Source: Desulfonatronum thioautotrophicum
Lineage (GTDB): Bacteria; Desulfobacterota; Desulfovibrionia; Desulfovibrionales; Desulfonatronaceae
Direction: 5' to 3'
Assembly: GCF_000934745.1 (NCBI RefSeq)
Contig: NZ_KN882170.1
Span: 186,001-250,000 of the forward strand
Length of the DNA stretch: 64,000 nt
Made by a program: the position numbers and the translations under genes. Below the pieces are notes generated by a model. The model did not search any database, was not told the origin of the DNA, and worked only from the letters and a program-made list of their open reading frames with translations. Numbering within the stretch: position 1 is the stretch's first letter; every line of letters starts with the position of its first letter. Shown here piece by piece: positions 34,274 through 43,679 of this stretch.

Positions 34274-34812
34274 TATAACGCCTCCACAAGCAGTTCTTCC
34301 ATAGGACGTCGCGCACTCCCACCCGCTCGTGCCTCGAACGGTTGGAGCGGGTGACCCAAAGCGATAACGGCCATCAGCCGAAAATTCTCGGATCCAAGGC
34401 GCAAAGCCTCCAGAACTTCCGCTTCCTGATTGATGATTTCTCCAAGCCAGACTCCACCCAACCCCAAGGCATGAATGGCCAGGAGCATGTTCTGGATGCA
34501 GGCGCCAGCGGCTTGGTGGTCCTTGCCTTCGTGATACATGGCCGGCTTGTGCAACAGGACCACGACCAGCGCCTGGGCGTTGCGCACAATATGCCCATAT
34601 TTGGTCAACCCGGCCATGGCCTCCTGGCGGGCGTCTCCGGCGCGAACCACAAGAAACCGCCAAGGCTGGTTGTTCAGCCCGCTGGGTGCCCACCGCCCTG
34701 CTTCCAGAATCCGGTGCAGATCATCCGTACTTACGGGTTGATCCGTAAATTTGCGAACACTGCGCCGCCCCAAAAGAGCGTCAAAAACCTTTTCGACGTG
34801 TTCCGCTGTCAT
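34273..34812 (-). CDS. Nitroreductase family protein
   Basis: A 179-residue FMN nitroreductase-like protein. The ATG at 34812 is chosen because GGAGG sits five bases upstream; the longer frame to 34902 overlaps the next gene. RRSVRKFTDQPV (residues about 16-27), the APSGLNNQPWRF block and the GGVWLGEI segment are FMN-binding hallmarks. Length is close to the small nitroreductases of anaerobes. It may reduce quinones, nitro groups or flavin. It is coupled to the hydrolase downstream. Confidence 0.85.
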   Translation of the reverse strand: MTAEHVEKVFDALLGRRSVRKFTDQPVSTDDLHRILEAGRWAPSGLNNQPWRFLVVRAGDARQEAMAGLTKYGHIVRNAQALVVVLLHKPAMYHEGKDHQAAGACIQNMLLAIHALGLGGVWLGEIINQEAEVLEALRLGSENFRLMAVIALGHPLQPFEARAGGSARRPMEELLVEAL

Positions 34813-34838
34813 ACGTCCCTCCGTATTCGGCGTTGCGG

Positions 34839-35027
34839 TCATTTTTTGTTGCGCCGTTTTTCCTGAATGCGTTGAGCCGTATAGGCACCCAACCCACCGC
34901 AAATGATTCCGAGAAAAAAAGCCCGGCCCATGTCATACCCGAACCAGACGGCCATCAAACCGATGGAACCGCCGATGATTGCACCGCGAATCAGGGGATG
35001 CAGGCCTTTTTGGGAGTCTTGTGTCAT
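34839..35027 (-). CDS. Small membrane protein of unknown function
   Basis: A 62-residue protein with one or two hydrophobic helices (IRGAIIGGSIGLMAVWFGY and AFFLGIICGGLGAY) and a basic tail QRIQEKRRNKK. The ATG at 35027 has no strong ribosome site. It starts the minus-strand group nitroreductase-hydrolase, with 26 bases to the next start. Length and GG-rich helices resemble small inner-membrane proteins. Function unknown. Confidence 0.6.
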   Translation of the reverse strand: MTQDSQKGLHPLIRGAIIGGSIGLMAVWFGYDMGRAFFLGIICGGLGAYTAQRIQEKRRNKK

Positions 35028-35297
35028 GTCGCACCACCATTTTTTTCTTCACTCCTTACAATCCCTCCCTGGAACTGGCAACCGCCGGCAATGCCCGCAG
35101 TTAGGCCAGCGCTGTTCTCAGGTAACCATGTGAAAAGGAAAAGACTGATCGCCCCCAGTTTACGTTCGTGGCAACTGTCTGACTGAACCAGGAATCGTTC
35201 GTCCGAGCTTGACCAAAGCCCCACTCCTGGGGGAATATGTCGTTTTAGAGTCAGAGACAGGCCGCACCTCCACGAACCTCCAACCCAAACACGGCCC

Positions 35298-35936
35298 ATG
35301 ACCCGTATTACTTCGGCTCCCGACCATTCGCCCACCCAGGAAAGAGCCCAGGCATCCCAGCCCAAAGATGGTCAAAAGCAACGGCTGGCCCATTTTCTTT
35401 TCGAAGTCGGCATGCTCCGCAAAACCCCTCGCAGCGGGTATCAATTTTTGGGCTCCGGCCAGGAGAATGTTGCCGAACATTCCTTTCGGACCACGGTCAT
35501 TGCCTATGTCCTCGCGACGCTGACCGGTGCTGACATGACGCGGGCTCTGGGCATGGCGCTGTTCCATGACCTGCATGAAACCCGTATTGGCGACTTCAAC
35601 TACGTCAACCGGATCTACAACAATCGCAACGCCCAATTGGCCCTTGAACACGCGTTGCAGGGCACCGGGCTGGACGAGGTGCTGCAGTGGTGGCATGAAA
35701 TGGAGGCCGAGCAAAGCCTGGAGGCCCTTCTGGTCCATGATGCGGATCAGCTTGACCTGATCCTGAATCTGAAGCAGGAACAGGACCTGGGCAACCCCTA
35801 TGCAGCCAAGTGGCTGGACTGCGCGTTGCCGCGCCTGCGAACCACGATTGGCCGGGACTTGGCTGACGTAATCCTCCGCACCGACCATACGGAATGGTGG
35901 TTCAGCGGCCCGGATCCATCCTGGTGGAGAAAATGA
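35298..35936 (+). CDS. HD domain phosphohydrolase (HDDC2/YfbR-like)
   Basis: A 212-residue HD-domain protein. The metal motif sequence is ENVAEHSFRT (about residues 56-65), ALFHDLHETRIGDF (about 84-97) and LLVHDADQLDLI, so the H...HD...D set is complete. Members of the HDDC2/YfbR group dephosphorylate nucleoside monophosphates (5'-deoxynucleotidase activity). The N-terminal 25 residues are polar and probably disordered. The ATG at 35298 has no clear ribosome site. Divergent from the small membrane protein gene, with 270 bases between them. Confidence 0.8.
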   Translation: MTRITSAPDHSPTQERAQASQPKDGQKQRLAHFLFEVGMLRKTPRSGYQFLGSGQENVAEHSFRTTVIAYVLATLTGADMTRALGMALFHDLHETRIGDFNYVNRIYNNRNAQLALEHALQGTGLDEVLQWWHEMEAEQSLEALLVHDADQLDLILNLKQEQDLGNPYAAKWLDCALPRLRTTIGRDLADVILRTDHTEWWFSGPDPSWWRK

Positions 35937-35942
35937 ATGAGT

Positions 35943-36027
35943 AAATTCAGGAGTCAGAAATTTGAATGAAAACTGTATCCCCCCTCCAGCCTCCTGCCCC
36001 CCAACTACGAAATTCTGAATTCTGATC
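35943..36027. repeat. Degenerate CTGAAT/TCAGGAGTCAG-type repeat before mlaE
   Basis: TTCAGGAGTCAGAAATTTGA and, further on, AATTCTGAATTCTGATCC share units with the tract at 14081-14112. The stretch between is C-rich and non-coding. It may be a general intergenic repeat of the genome. Confidence 0.45.
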
Positions 36028-36048
36028 CTTGCACCTTCCTCACTTTTT

Positions 36049-36819
36049 ATGACGCAATTCGTTTCCGCCCTGGGCAGCGTAGCCTTGACCATTTCCCGCG
36101 ATGCCGGACGCATAATCCTTCTTCTGCTGGAGGCCTTGGGATGGCTGTTCCGCCCTCCCTGGCGCTGGAGGCTCTTTTTCAAACAGCTGGAATTCATCGG
36201 CGTGAATTCCGTATTCGTGGTGGCCCTGACTTCGCTGTTCACCGGCATGGTCCTGGCCTTGCAGACGTACTATGCCTTTCGGATGTTCTCCGCCGAAGCC
36301 CTTGTCGGAGCGACAGTGGCCCTGTCCATGGCCCGTGAGTTGGGGCCGGTCATCACCGCCCTGATGGTCACCGGGCGGGCCGGATCGGCCATTGCCGCGG
36401 AAATCGGCACCATGCGCGTCACGGAACAGGTGGATGCCCTGTCCGTCATGGCCATCAATCCGGTCCAATATCTTGTTTTGCCGCGTATCGTAGCCGGGGT
36501 GATCATGGTCCCCCTGCTCTCCGCCTTATCCGTCTTCATCGGCGTGGTCGGCGGGTACCTGGTCGGGGTCAAGCTCTTGGGCATCCACGGGGGCATATTC
36601 ATGAACAAAATTTATGAATTTGTGGAACTGAGCGATATCTACAACGGCCTGGTCAAGGCAGCCTGCTTTGGTTTGATCCTCACCCTCGTGGGCTGCTACA
36701 AAGGATTTTACACTCGGGGCGGTGCCGAAGGCGTGGGCCGGGCCACCACCCAGGCCGTTGTTCTCTCGTCCGTGCTGATCCTGACCTTTGACTATATCCT
36801 CACAGCCCTGATGATGTAG
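36049..36819 (+). CDS. mlaE: MlaE-type lipid ABC transporter permease
   Basis: A 256-residue integral inner-membrane permease of the MlaE family, with about five or six membrane segments. The family signature ARELGPVITALMVTGRAGSAIAAEIGTMRVTEQVDAL lies at about residues 100-136 (shown here as a description of its position and start residues ARELGP). With MlaF and MlaD it forms the importer/exporter complex that moves phospholipids between the inner and outer membranes. The start codon lacks a strong ribosome site. MlaF follows after 117 bases. Confidence 0.95.
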   Translation: MTQFVSALGSVALTISRDAGRIILLLLEALGWLFRPPWRWRLFFKQLEFIGVNSVFVVALTSLFTGMVLALQTYYAFRMFSAEALVGATVALSMARELGPVITALMVTGRAGSAIAAEIGTMRVTEQVDALSVMAINPVQYLVLPRIVAGVIMVPLLSALSVFIGVVGGYLVGVKLLGIHGGIFMNKIYEFVELSDIYNGLVKAACFGLILTLVGCYKGFYTRGGAEGVGRATTQAVVLSSVLILTFDYILTALMM

Positions 36820-36936
36820 TGCGCGATTCCCCGAAACATGTCATGTCAGCCAACCACTCTCTAGCGCTTTCATTTTTTGGCATCTCCCATGCAGTGAGAT
36901 TTCACATATTTTTTAGTAACAACATGACCCATCGCC

Positions 36937-37698
36937 ATGTCTGCTGAACCGATCATCGAACTGCGCCACGTGCATAAAAGTTTCGGCAAGGACCATGTCC
37001 TGCGCGGAGTGGATCTGGCTGTTCCCAAGGATTCTGTCAGCGTGATCATCGGCCGCAGCGGCGGGGGCAAGAGTGTCCTGCTCAAGCATGTCATCGGGCT
37101 GATGCGGCCGGATCAGGGCCAGGTGGTCATTGACGGCCAGGATATCGCCCGGCTCAGCGAGCGACAGTTGGCCCCGGTGCGCCGCAAATTCGGGATGCTT
37201 TTCCAGGAGTCCGCCTTGTTTGATTCCATGACCGTTGAGGAGAACGTGGCCTTCCCGCTTCTGGAACACACCCGTAAAAGCCGCCGGGAAGTCCTGGACA
37301 TTGTCGCGGCCAAGCTGGCAGCCGTGGGACTGAAGGACAAGGGTCAAAAACTCCCTTCCGAACTTTCCGGAGGCATGCGCAAGCGCGTCGGCCTGGCCCG
37401 GGCCTTGGCTTTGGACCCAAAGATCGTGCTCTTTGATGAACCCACCTCCGGACTGGATCCGGTCATGGCCGCGGCCATTAATGAACTGATCGTGCGCACC
37501 CAGTCCGAATTCGGGGCCACCTGCGTGGTCATCAGCCACGATATCCCCGCGGCCATGAGCACGGGACACAGGCTGTTCATGCTTTTTGACGGCACGATCA
37601 TCGCTGAGGGCTCTCCGGAGCAGATCAGAGATTGGGACGACGAAGTGGTCCAGCAGTTCATCCATGGCCGGGCCGAAGGGCCGATTCAGGTCGTGTGA
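36937..37698 (+). CDS. mlaF: MlaF-type ABC transporter ATP-binding protein
   Basis: A 253-residue ATPase. Walker A GRSGGGKSVLL (about residues 36-46), signature ELSGGMRKRVGLARAL (about 140-155), Walker B KIVLFDEPTSGLDP. The GRSGGGKS form of the P-loop and the SGGMRKR signature are characteristic of MlaF. It powers the MlaE/MlaD complex. No MlaB (STAS) gene is present, so the ATPase lacks that regulator locally. Confidence 0.95.
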   Translation: MSAEPIIELRHVHKSFGKDHVLRGVDLAVPKDSVSVIIGRSGGGKSVLLKHVIGLMRPDQGQVVIDGQDIARLSERQLAPVRRKFGMLFQESALFDSMTVEENVAFPLLEHTRKSRREVLDIVAAKLAAVGLKDKGQKLPSELSGGMRKRVGLARALALDPKIVLFDEPTSGLDPVMAAAINELIVRTQSEFGATCVVISHDIPAAMSTGHRLFMLFDGTIIAEGSPEQIRDWDDEVVQQFIHGRAEGPIQVV

Positions 37699-37848
37699 GA
37701 CCCTTTCCTCACATGCAGCCCCCTGTTCCGGCTTCCGCCTGTCCTGCATTTTAATTCAACATCCTCAATATCCGGCCATCCGGGCTTATGAAATGACATC
37801 TGAACAAGAAATCATCAATCCCCAATCCACATGCATGGAGCAGCAACC

Positions 37849-39351
37849 GTGAGATCCGGAGCAGAAATCAAAGTGGGCGTGTTTGTCCTGGTCGCCCTCG
37901 CGGCCCTGGCCTATATGACCCTCAGGGTGGGCACCGGCGTGTTCGTGCCCAGGGAAAGCTTTGAGGTGGACGTCTTTTTCGACAATGTCTCCGGACTGAG
38001 AACCAACTCCCCTGTTGAAATCGCCGGCATTGAAGTCGGCCTGGTCCGGGCCATCACCCTGGATGAAAACCGGGCCCGGGTTACGCTCCAATTGTTGCCC
38101 AACGTCCAGATCCGTTCCGATGCCGTGGCCACCATCCGTACCCGAGGCGTATTGGGCGACAAGTTCATTGAGATCGCACCAGGCTCGGCGCCTTTTCCCC
38201 AGGTCGGCGATGGGGAACGCCTCGCCAGGGGGGATACTCCGGCAGATCTGGATCAATTGTTCACCAAGGTTGGAGAAATCGCGGACGACATCCGGGTTGT
38301 GGCCCGTAGCGCGGCCAATGTGTTCGGTGGCGCCCAGGGGGAGCAGGACCTGCGTCTGGCCTTCCAGAGCCTTCGTGACGCGGCTATGGGGCTGAACGAG
38401 ATGGTCCAGGCCAATGCCGAAAGCGTTGACTTTATTGTGCGCAACTTTCGGGACTTTTCCACGGATCTTCGGGATATCGCCGGGACCAACAAGGAAGGCA
38501 TCGACCGCATCGTGGCCAACCTGGAAAGCGCGTCCGGACAGCTTCGGGACACCCTGGAACAGGCCGGCACCGTCTTGTCCCGCCTCGAGACGGGAGAAGG
38601 CCCCTTGGCCAAGTTAATCAACGACCCGGAAATGGGCCAGGATCTGCGCGAGACCGTGGCCTCTCTGGAAAGCGTCTCCCGGAAAATCGACGAAGGCCAA
38701 GGCACCATCGGCAAGCTCATCAATGAGGACACCACGGTCCGGGAACTGGACAGTGCCCTGGAGGGCCTGAACCGGATACTCACCAAGCAGGACCAGTTCC
38801 GCACCTCCGTGGACTTCACCAGCGAATACATGGCCCGCCATGGCGAGACCCGATCCGCCCTGACCCTGCGGCTGCAACCGGCGGAGGACAAGTATTACCT
38901 GCTCTCCGTGGTGGACAACCCACGCGGGCGTCGAGAAAAGACCGAAACCTTCACGGAGCGCTGGGTGAATGGCGAGCGCACCACCATCCACGAGATCGAG
39001 GACAAGTACCGCCAAAGCAAGATCACTTTTTCCGCTCAACTGGCCAAACGGTGGGACAATCTGGTGCTGCGCGGCGGTCTATTCGAGAATACCGGAGGCG
39101 TGGGTCTGGACTACTTCCTTTGGGACGACCGGGTGCAGCTGCTCTTTGAGGCCTTTGACTTTGATCCGGACGACAATCCGCACCTCAAGGCCGGCATTCG
39201 GCTGAACTTTCTGCGCAACTTCTACGCCAGCCTGGGCATGGACGATTTCGCCCGTAGCGATCGGAGCTCGTTTTATGCCGGACTTGGCTTTTTCTTCACC
39301 GATGAAGACCTGAAATACCTGCTTACCAGCATACCGGTTCCCGGAATGTAA
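37849..39351 (+). CDS. mlaD: MlaD-like MCE protein with long beta-rich C-terminal extension
   Basis: A 500-residue protein from GTG 37849, with GGAG eight bases before it; an ATG at 37831 is less likely. An N-terminal anchor helix (VGVFVLVALAALAYMT) and an MCE domain follow (residues about 30-110, VDVFFDNVSGLRTNSPVEIAGIEVG in parts). Residues 130-310 form coiled coil with repeated LINDPEMG and GKLINEDT-like segments. The last 190 residues are beta-rich and Tyr/Asp/Asn-rich (ERWVNGERTTIHEIED, QLAKRWDNLVLRGGLFENTGG, FYAGLGFFFTDED), like an outer-membrane barrel. Typical MlaD has about 180 residues. This extended form could bridge both membranes. Confidence 0.85.
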   Translation: MRSGAEIKVGVFVLVALAALAYMTLRVGTGVFVPRESFEVDVFFDNVSGLRTNSPVEIAGIEVGLVRAITLDENRARVTLQLLPNVQIRSDAVATIRTRGVLGDKFIEIAPGSAPFPQVGDGERLARGDTPADLDQLFTKVGEIADDIRVVARSAANVFGGAQGEQDLRLAFQSLRDAAMGLNEMVQANAESVDFIVRNFRDFSTDLRDIAGTNKEGIDRIVANLESASGQLRDTLEQAGTVLSRLETGEGPLAKLINDPEMGQDLRETVASLESVSRKIDEGQGTIGKLINEDTTVRELDSALEGLNRILTKQDQFRTSVDFTSEYMARHGETRSALTLRLQPAEDKYYLLSVVDNPRGRREKTETFTERWVNGERTTIHEIEDKYRQSKITFSAQLAKRWDNLVLRGGLFENTGGVGLDYFLWDDRVQLLFEAFDFDPDDNPHLKAGIRLNFLRNFYASLGMDDFARSDRSSFYAGLGFFFTDEDLKYLLTSIPVPGM

Positions 39352-39357
39352 CTGTCT

Positions 39358-39426
39358 TGGGTTGGCCTTCTCCAGGGGATTCGTTCCGCATCCGCCGGCG
39401 ATCCATGGCCTCGAAGGCCAACCCCA
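39358..39426 (+). terminator. Inverted repeat after mlaD, possible terminator
   Basis: TGGGTTGGCCTTC (39358-39370) pairs with GAAGGCCAACCCCA (39413-39426) across a 42-base loop. No T-tract follows, so termination is uncertain; the rest of 39352-39576 holds no gene. Confidence 0.35.
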
Positions 39427-39576
39427 ACCTAGCACGACAAGGGTATCCTGCGCACGCATTCAGACATCTCGTCTATTTCCCCTCTCACTCTCAAGTCACG
39501 TGGGGCCGGTTTCGCTCCTGGATGACCGACACGAGGCAAAGCCCCTTGATGGTCCGAAACTTGCTTTTCTTCGGCC

Positions 39577-40356
39577 ATGGACCTGTTCGCCTTTGATCCC
39601 AGGATTTACCTCAGCTTTTTTCTGACGCTCTTCCGGATCAGCCTGATCGTCTTCATGCTGCCGTTTTTTGGCGGTGAAAACATCCCCCTGCCGGCCAAGG
39701 CCGCTCTCTGTCTGGTTTTGGCACTCGGCTTGTGGCCGCACCTGGCCTTTTCCGCGGACTATTTCCCGGCCCATCCGTTCATGATCGCCCTGATGATCCT
39801 GGGAGAGCTGATCATGGGACTGGCAATGGGCCTGATCGTCCGGGTGCTGTTTGCGGCCATCCAGACCGGGGGACAGCTGGTCGGCTTTCAGATGGGCTTT
39901 GCCATGGTCAGCGTCGTGGACCCCAGTTCCGGGGTGAGCATGGCCGTGACCGCCCACTTCCTGTACATGACGTCTCTGCTGATTTTTCTCAGTCTCAACG
40001 GGCATCTGCACCTCCTCCACGCCCTGACCCACAGCTTTACCCTGGTTCCTCCCGGCGGACTGCTGCTCACCCCGGCCCTTTCAGAGCAGATGATTCGTTT
40101 TTCCAGCCAGATATTCATTCTGGCGGTCAAGATTGCCAGTCCGGTGATGGTTGCCCTGTTCCTGATCGACCTGGCCCTGGCCCTGGTGGCCAAGGCCGCT
40201 CCGCAAATGAACGTGATCTTTGTCGGCTTCCCCTTGAAAATCGCCGTGGGATTTCTCTTCCTGGGGACCATGTTCATGATCATGGGCCTTTACGTCCAGG
40301 ACTTCATCCTGCTGCTCGGCTCCATGTTCCAGGGCGTCATGCTCAGCGGACGCTGA
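39577..40356 (+). CDS. fliR: Flagellar export protein FliR
   Basis: A 259-residue integral membrane protein of the type III export gate. About six membrane segments, with family marks TLFRISLIVFMLPFFGG, QTGGQLVGFQMGF and SPVMVALFLIDLALALVAKAAPQMNVI. FliR sits with FliP/FliQ in the gate. It opens the flagellar block and is followed after 53 bases by flhB, the usual order. Confidence 0.95.
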   Translation: MDLFAFDPRIYLSFFLTLFRISLIVFMLPFFGGENIPLPAKAALCLVLALGLWPHLAFSADYFPAHPFMIALMILGELIMGLAMGLIVRVLFAAIQTGGQLVGFQMGFAMVSVVDPSSGVSMAVTAHFLYMTSLLIFLSLNGHLHLLHALTHSFTLVPPGGLLLTPALSEQMIRFSSQIFILAVKIASPVMVALFLIDLALALVAKAAPQMNVIFVGFPLKIAVGFLFLGTMFMIMGLYVQDFILLLGSMFQGVMLSGR

Positions 40357-40409
40357 ACATCACCAAGAAGTGAGTGAATTTCCGATAAGAGGAGCTGGAA
40401 GGCCAAGCC

Positions 40410-41477
40410 ATGCCCCAGAGCGATCCAAGTAGAACCGAACAGGCCACCCCGAAACAACGCGACAAGGCCCGGGAAAAAGGCAACGTTCCCAAAAGTCAGG
40501 AACTGCCCAAGGTCACGGTTTTGCTGGGTGGCTTTCTGGCTCTGCTGTTCATGATCCAAATCATGGTCAACCAGATGCACGACTTGTTCATCTGGACGTT
40601 CAGCGACAACCTGCTCACCGAATTCACCCCGGAAACGGTCTATCAGCTCTTCCAGACGGTATCCTGGCGCATCGCGATCATGGCTTTGCCGGTAATGCTC
40701 ACCTGCGCGCTGGTGGCTTTTTTGACCGTGCGTCTCCAGGTCGGGCATCTTTGGACCCTCAAGGTTTTTGAACTCTCCAATTTCTGGAAGAAACTGAATG
40801 TCGTTGCCGGCATCCAGCGCCTGTTCATCAGCACCCAGACAGTGGTCCGCCTGCTGCGCAGTCTGTTCATGGCCATTGCCGTGGGATATGCCCCCTATCT
40901 GGTTCTGAAAATGGAATCACCCAAATTCATTCCACTTTTCTACCAGGACGCCGTGACCGTGGCCGGCTACATGCTGACCACCGGAGCAAAGATGGTCATG
41001 TTTGCCTTGGTGCCCATGCTGATCATCGCCATAGCCGACCTGATCTACACCCGTTGGGACTATGAGGAAAAACTGAAAATGACCAAGGACGAGGTCAAGG
41101 ACGAACGAAAACAGGCCGAGGGTGATCAGACAATCAAAAACAAGCAGAAACAGAAGATGATGGCCGTAATGCAAAAACGGATGATGGAAAGCGTGCCCAA
41201 AGCCGATGTGATCATCACCAACCCGACCCATCTGGCCATTGCCCTGCGCTACAATCCGCTGGAGGCCCCATCTCCCGTGGTTCTCGCCAAAGGAGCCGAT
41301 TATCTTGCCGAAAAAATTCGCAATGTTGCCAAAGAGCACAACATTCCGATCCGGGAAAACAAACCCCTGGCACAGGCCTTGTATAAAAGCGTTGATGTGG
41401 GCCAGATGATTCCTGAAGAATTGTTCCAGGCCGTGGCCTCCATTCTGGCCCAGTTGCCAAAATTCCGACGCCGATAA
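40410..41477 (+). CDS. flhB: Flagellar export switch protein FlhB
   Basis: A 355-residue FlhB. An EQATPKQRDKAREKGNVPKSQE start is typical, four membrane segments follow, and the C-terminal cytosolic domain carries the autocleavage motif as NPTH (VIITNPTHLAIALRY, about residue 270). It controls the switch from rod/hook to filament export. The ribosome site AGAGGAG is upstream. flhA follows after 96 bases. Confidence 0.98.
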   Translation: MPQSDPSRTEQATPKQRDKAREKGNVPKSQELPKVTVLLGGFLALLFMIQIMVNQMHDLFIWTFSDNLLTEFTPETVYQLFQTVSWRIAIMALPVMLTCALVAFLTVRLQVGHLWTLKVFELSNFWKKLNVVAGIQRLFISTQTVVRLLRSLFMAIAVGYAPYLVLKMESPKFIPLFYQDAVTVAGYMLTTGAKMVMFALVPMLIIAIADLIYTRWDYEEKLKMTKDEVKDERKQAEGDQTIKNKQKQKMMAVMQKRMMESVPKADVIITNPTHLAIALRYNPLEAPSPVVLAKGADYLAEKIRNVAKEHNIPIRENKPLAQALYKSVDVGQMIPEELFQAVASILAQLPKFRRR

Positions 41478-41573
41478 CCGTTTTTCAGGCGTGATCAAAC
41501 GATCGTTCGACGCCAATGCATTGAAACCCCATCCAAGCTCCGAATATTATCGTGAAAAGCGAGCGTCAAAACC

Positions 41574-43679
41574 ATGGCTCAAGGCGCAATGAACCTGAGT
41601 AATATCGATTACTCCCGCTTTTCCGGGTACGGGAACATCTTCCTGGCCGGCGGCGTGGTGACCATCCTTTTTGTGATGCTCATCCCGCTGCCCACCATTA
41701 TCCTGGATGCCATGCTCACCCTGAGTATCTCCATGGGCTTCCTGGTGCTGCTGTCGGCCATGTACATGCGCTCCCCTCTGGAATTTTCCATCTTTCCCTC
41801 ACTGCTCCTGGTGACCACGCTGCTGCGGTTGGCCTTGAATGTCGCTTCCACGCGCCTCATCCTGCTGCACGGGGAACAGGGGCCGGGAGCGGCCGGCAGG
41901 GTGATCGAAGCCTTCGGCCAGTTCGTGGTCGGCGGAAACTATGTCATCGGCGTGATCATCTTCCTGGTCATCTTCATCTTGAACAAAATGGTCATCACCA
42001 CGGGAACCACACGCATCGCGGAGGTGGCCGCCCGGTTCACCCTTGATGCCATGCCCGGCAAACAGATGGCCATTGAAGCGGATTTGAACGCCGGCTTGAT
42101 CGATGAAACCGAGGCCAAACGGGCCCGTGAAAAGATTCGCAAAGAGGCCGACTTCTACGGGGCCATGGACGGGGCGGCCAAGTTCGTTTCCGGAGATGTC
42201 AAGGCCGGGATGCTGATCACCGCGGTGAACATTGTCGGCGGCTTGTTCATTGGCGTCTTTCAGCATGGCATGGGCTGGGGCGACGCCGCGGCGACCTTCA
42301 CCATCCTGACCATCGGCGACGGCCTGGTGGCCCAGATTCCCTCCCTGATCATTTCCACCTCCGCCGGAATCATCGTCAGCCGCGCCGCGGCGGAAGCCGA
42401 CATGGGTCAGGAGTTCATCGGTCAGCTGACCCTGCACTCCAAGGCCCTGCGCCTTGTTTCCGGCATCATTCTGGTCCTTGGCCTGGTTCCCGGCATGCCC
42501 ACCTTCATGTTTCTGGTGTTCGCGGCGCTGCTCCTGGGCATATCCCATATTGCCGGCCAAGGTCACGCCGAAGCTGAAAAAAAGGCGGAGCAGGCCGCAA
42601 AACCACAGGCTCCCAGCCTGGACACTCCGGAGGAAGTTCAGGCATTATTGCCTCTGGACACTCTGGAACTGGAAGTGGGCTACGGCTTGATTCCTCTGGT
42701 GGACGAAGACCAAAACGGCAACCTGCTGGCCCGCATCCGCTCCATTCGGCGGCAGTTCGCCCTGGAAATGGGTGTGATCATTCCCTCTTTGCACCTGCGC
42801 GACAACCTTCAACTCAAACCCGGCCAATATGTCGTGCTGATCAAGGGCAACCAGGTTGCTTCCGCGGAGATCCTCATCGACCACTTCCTGGCCATGGACC
42901 CCGGTGACGCAAAACATCGCATCCAGGGCGTGGAGACCCGCGAGCCGGCCTTCAACCTGCCGGCCCTGTGGATTCCTGAGAAGCAAAAGGACGAGGCCAT
43001 GCTCGCGGGCTACACCGTGGTAGATCCATCCACGGTCATCGCCACGCATATCACCGAAATTTTCCGACGCAACCTGCACGAATTCCTGGGGCGCCAGGAA
43101 GTCCAATCCCTGTTGGACAATTTGGCCAAACGGGCCCCCAAGGCTGTGGAAGAGCTGGTGCCGGGCATCATGTCCCTGGGTACGGTGCAGCGGGTGCTGC
43201 AAAACCTGGTTCGTGAACAGGTTTCCATCCGCGACATGCTGACCATCGTGGAAACATTGGCCGACTTCGGTCCTTCCATCAAGGACCCGGATATGCTGAC
43301 GGAATACGTCCGCGGACGGATGGCCCGGACCATCGTCAAGCCCTACCTGGCCCAGGGCAGCAACCTTGCGGTGATAATCCTGGATCAGGACTGGGAACGC
43401 ATGCTTCAGGAAAACCTGCGCAAGACCGAACAGGGAGCCTATCTGAACATTGATCCGGGCCACGGGCAGCGGCTGATCCAGGGACTGCAGTCGGCCATGG
43501 AGCAGGCCATGGTTTCCGAAGGACAGCCAGTGGTGCTGACCACACCCAGTCTGCGCTCCCACCTGGCCCAGCTCATTACCCGCTTCATCCCCACACTGCC
43601 CATCATTTCCCAGGCCGAGATTCCCGCTGGGATCAACCTGCAGTCCGCGGCAACCGTGAGGATGGCTCATGCGGGTTAA
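41574..43679 (+). CDS. flhA: Flagellar export protein FlhA
   Basis: A 701-residue FlhA, the nonameric export gate core. N-terminal half has about seven or eight membrane segments with ITTGTTRIAEVAARFTLDAMPGKQMAIEADLNAG (described by its core MPGKQMAIEADLNAG), the FHIPEP signature. The C-terminal cytosolic domain ends with QSAATVRMAHAG. Another possible start is ATG 41589. Its 3' end overlaps the start of flhF by 11 bases. Confidence 0.98.
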   Translation: MAQGAMNLSNIDYSRFSGYGNIFLAGGVVTILFVMLIPLPTIILDAMLTLSISMGFLVLLSAMYMRSPLEFSIFPSLLLVTTLLRLALNVASTRLILLHGEQGPGAAGRVIEAFGQFVVGGNYVIGVIIFLVIFILNKMVITTGTTRIAEVAARFTLDAMPGKQMAIEADLNAGLIDETEAKRAREKIRKEADFYGAMDGAAKFVSGDVKAGMLITAVNIVGGLFIGVFQHGMGWGDAAATFTILTIGDGLVAQIPSLIISTSAGIIVSRAAAEADMGQEFIGQLTLHSKALRLVSGIILVLGLVPGMPTFMFLVFAALLLGISHIAGQGHAEAEKKAEQAAKPQAPSLDTPEEVQALLPLDTLELEVGYGLIPLVDEDQNGNLLARIRSIRRQFALEMGVIIPSLHLRDNLQLKPGQYVVLIKGNQVASAEILIDHFLAMDPGDAKHRIQGVETREPAFNLPALWIPEKQKDEAMLAGYTVVDPSTVIATHITEIFRRNLHEFLGRQEVQSLLDNLAKRAPKAVEELVPGIMSLGTVQRVLQNLVREQVSIRDMLTIVETLADFGPSIKDPDMLTEYVRGRMARTIVKPYLAQGSNLAVIILDQDWERMLQENLRKTEQGAYLNIDPGHGQRLIQGLQSAMEQAMVSEGQPVVLTTPSLRSHLAQLITRFIPTLPIISQAEIPAGINLQSAATVRMAHAG

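Noticed and set aside
35160-36248. A 362-residue minus-strand frame over the HD gene
   Set aside because: The HD-domain motifs are on the plus strand; the minus frame is a shadow.
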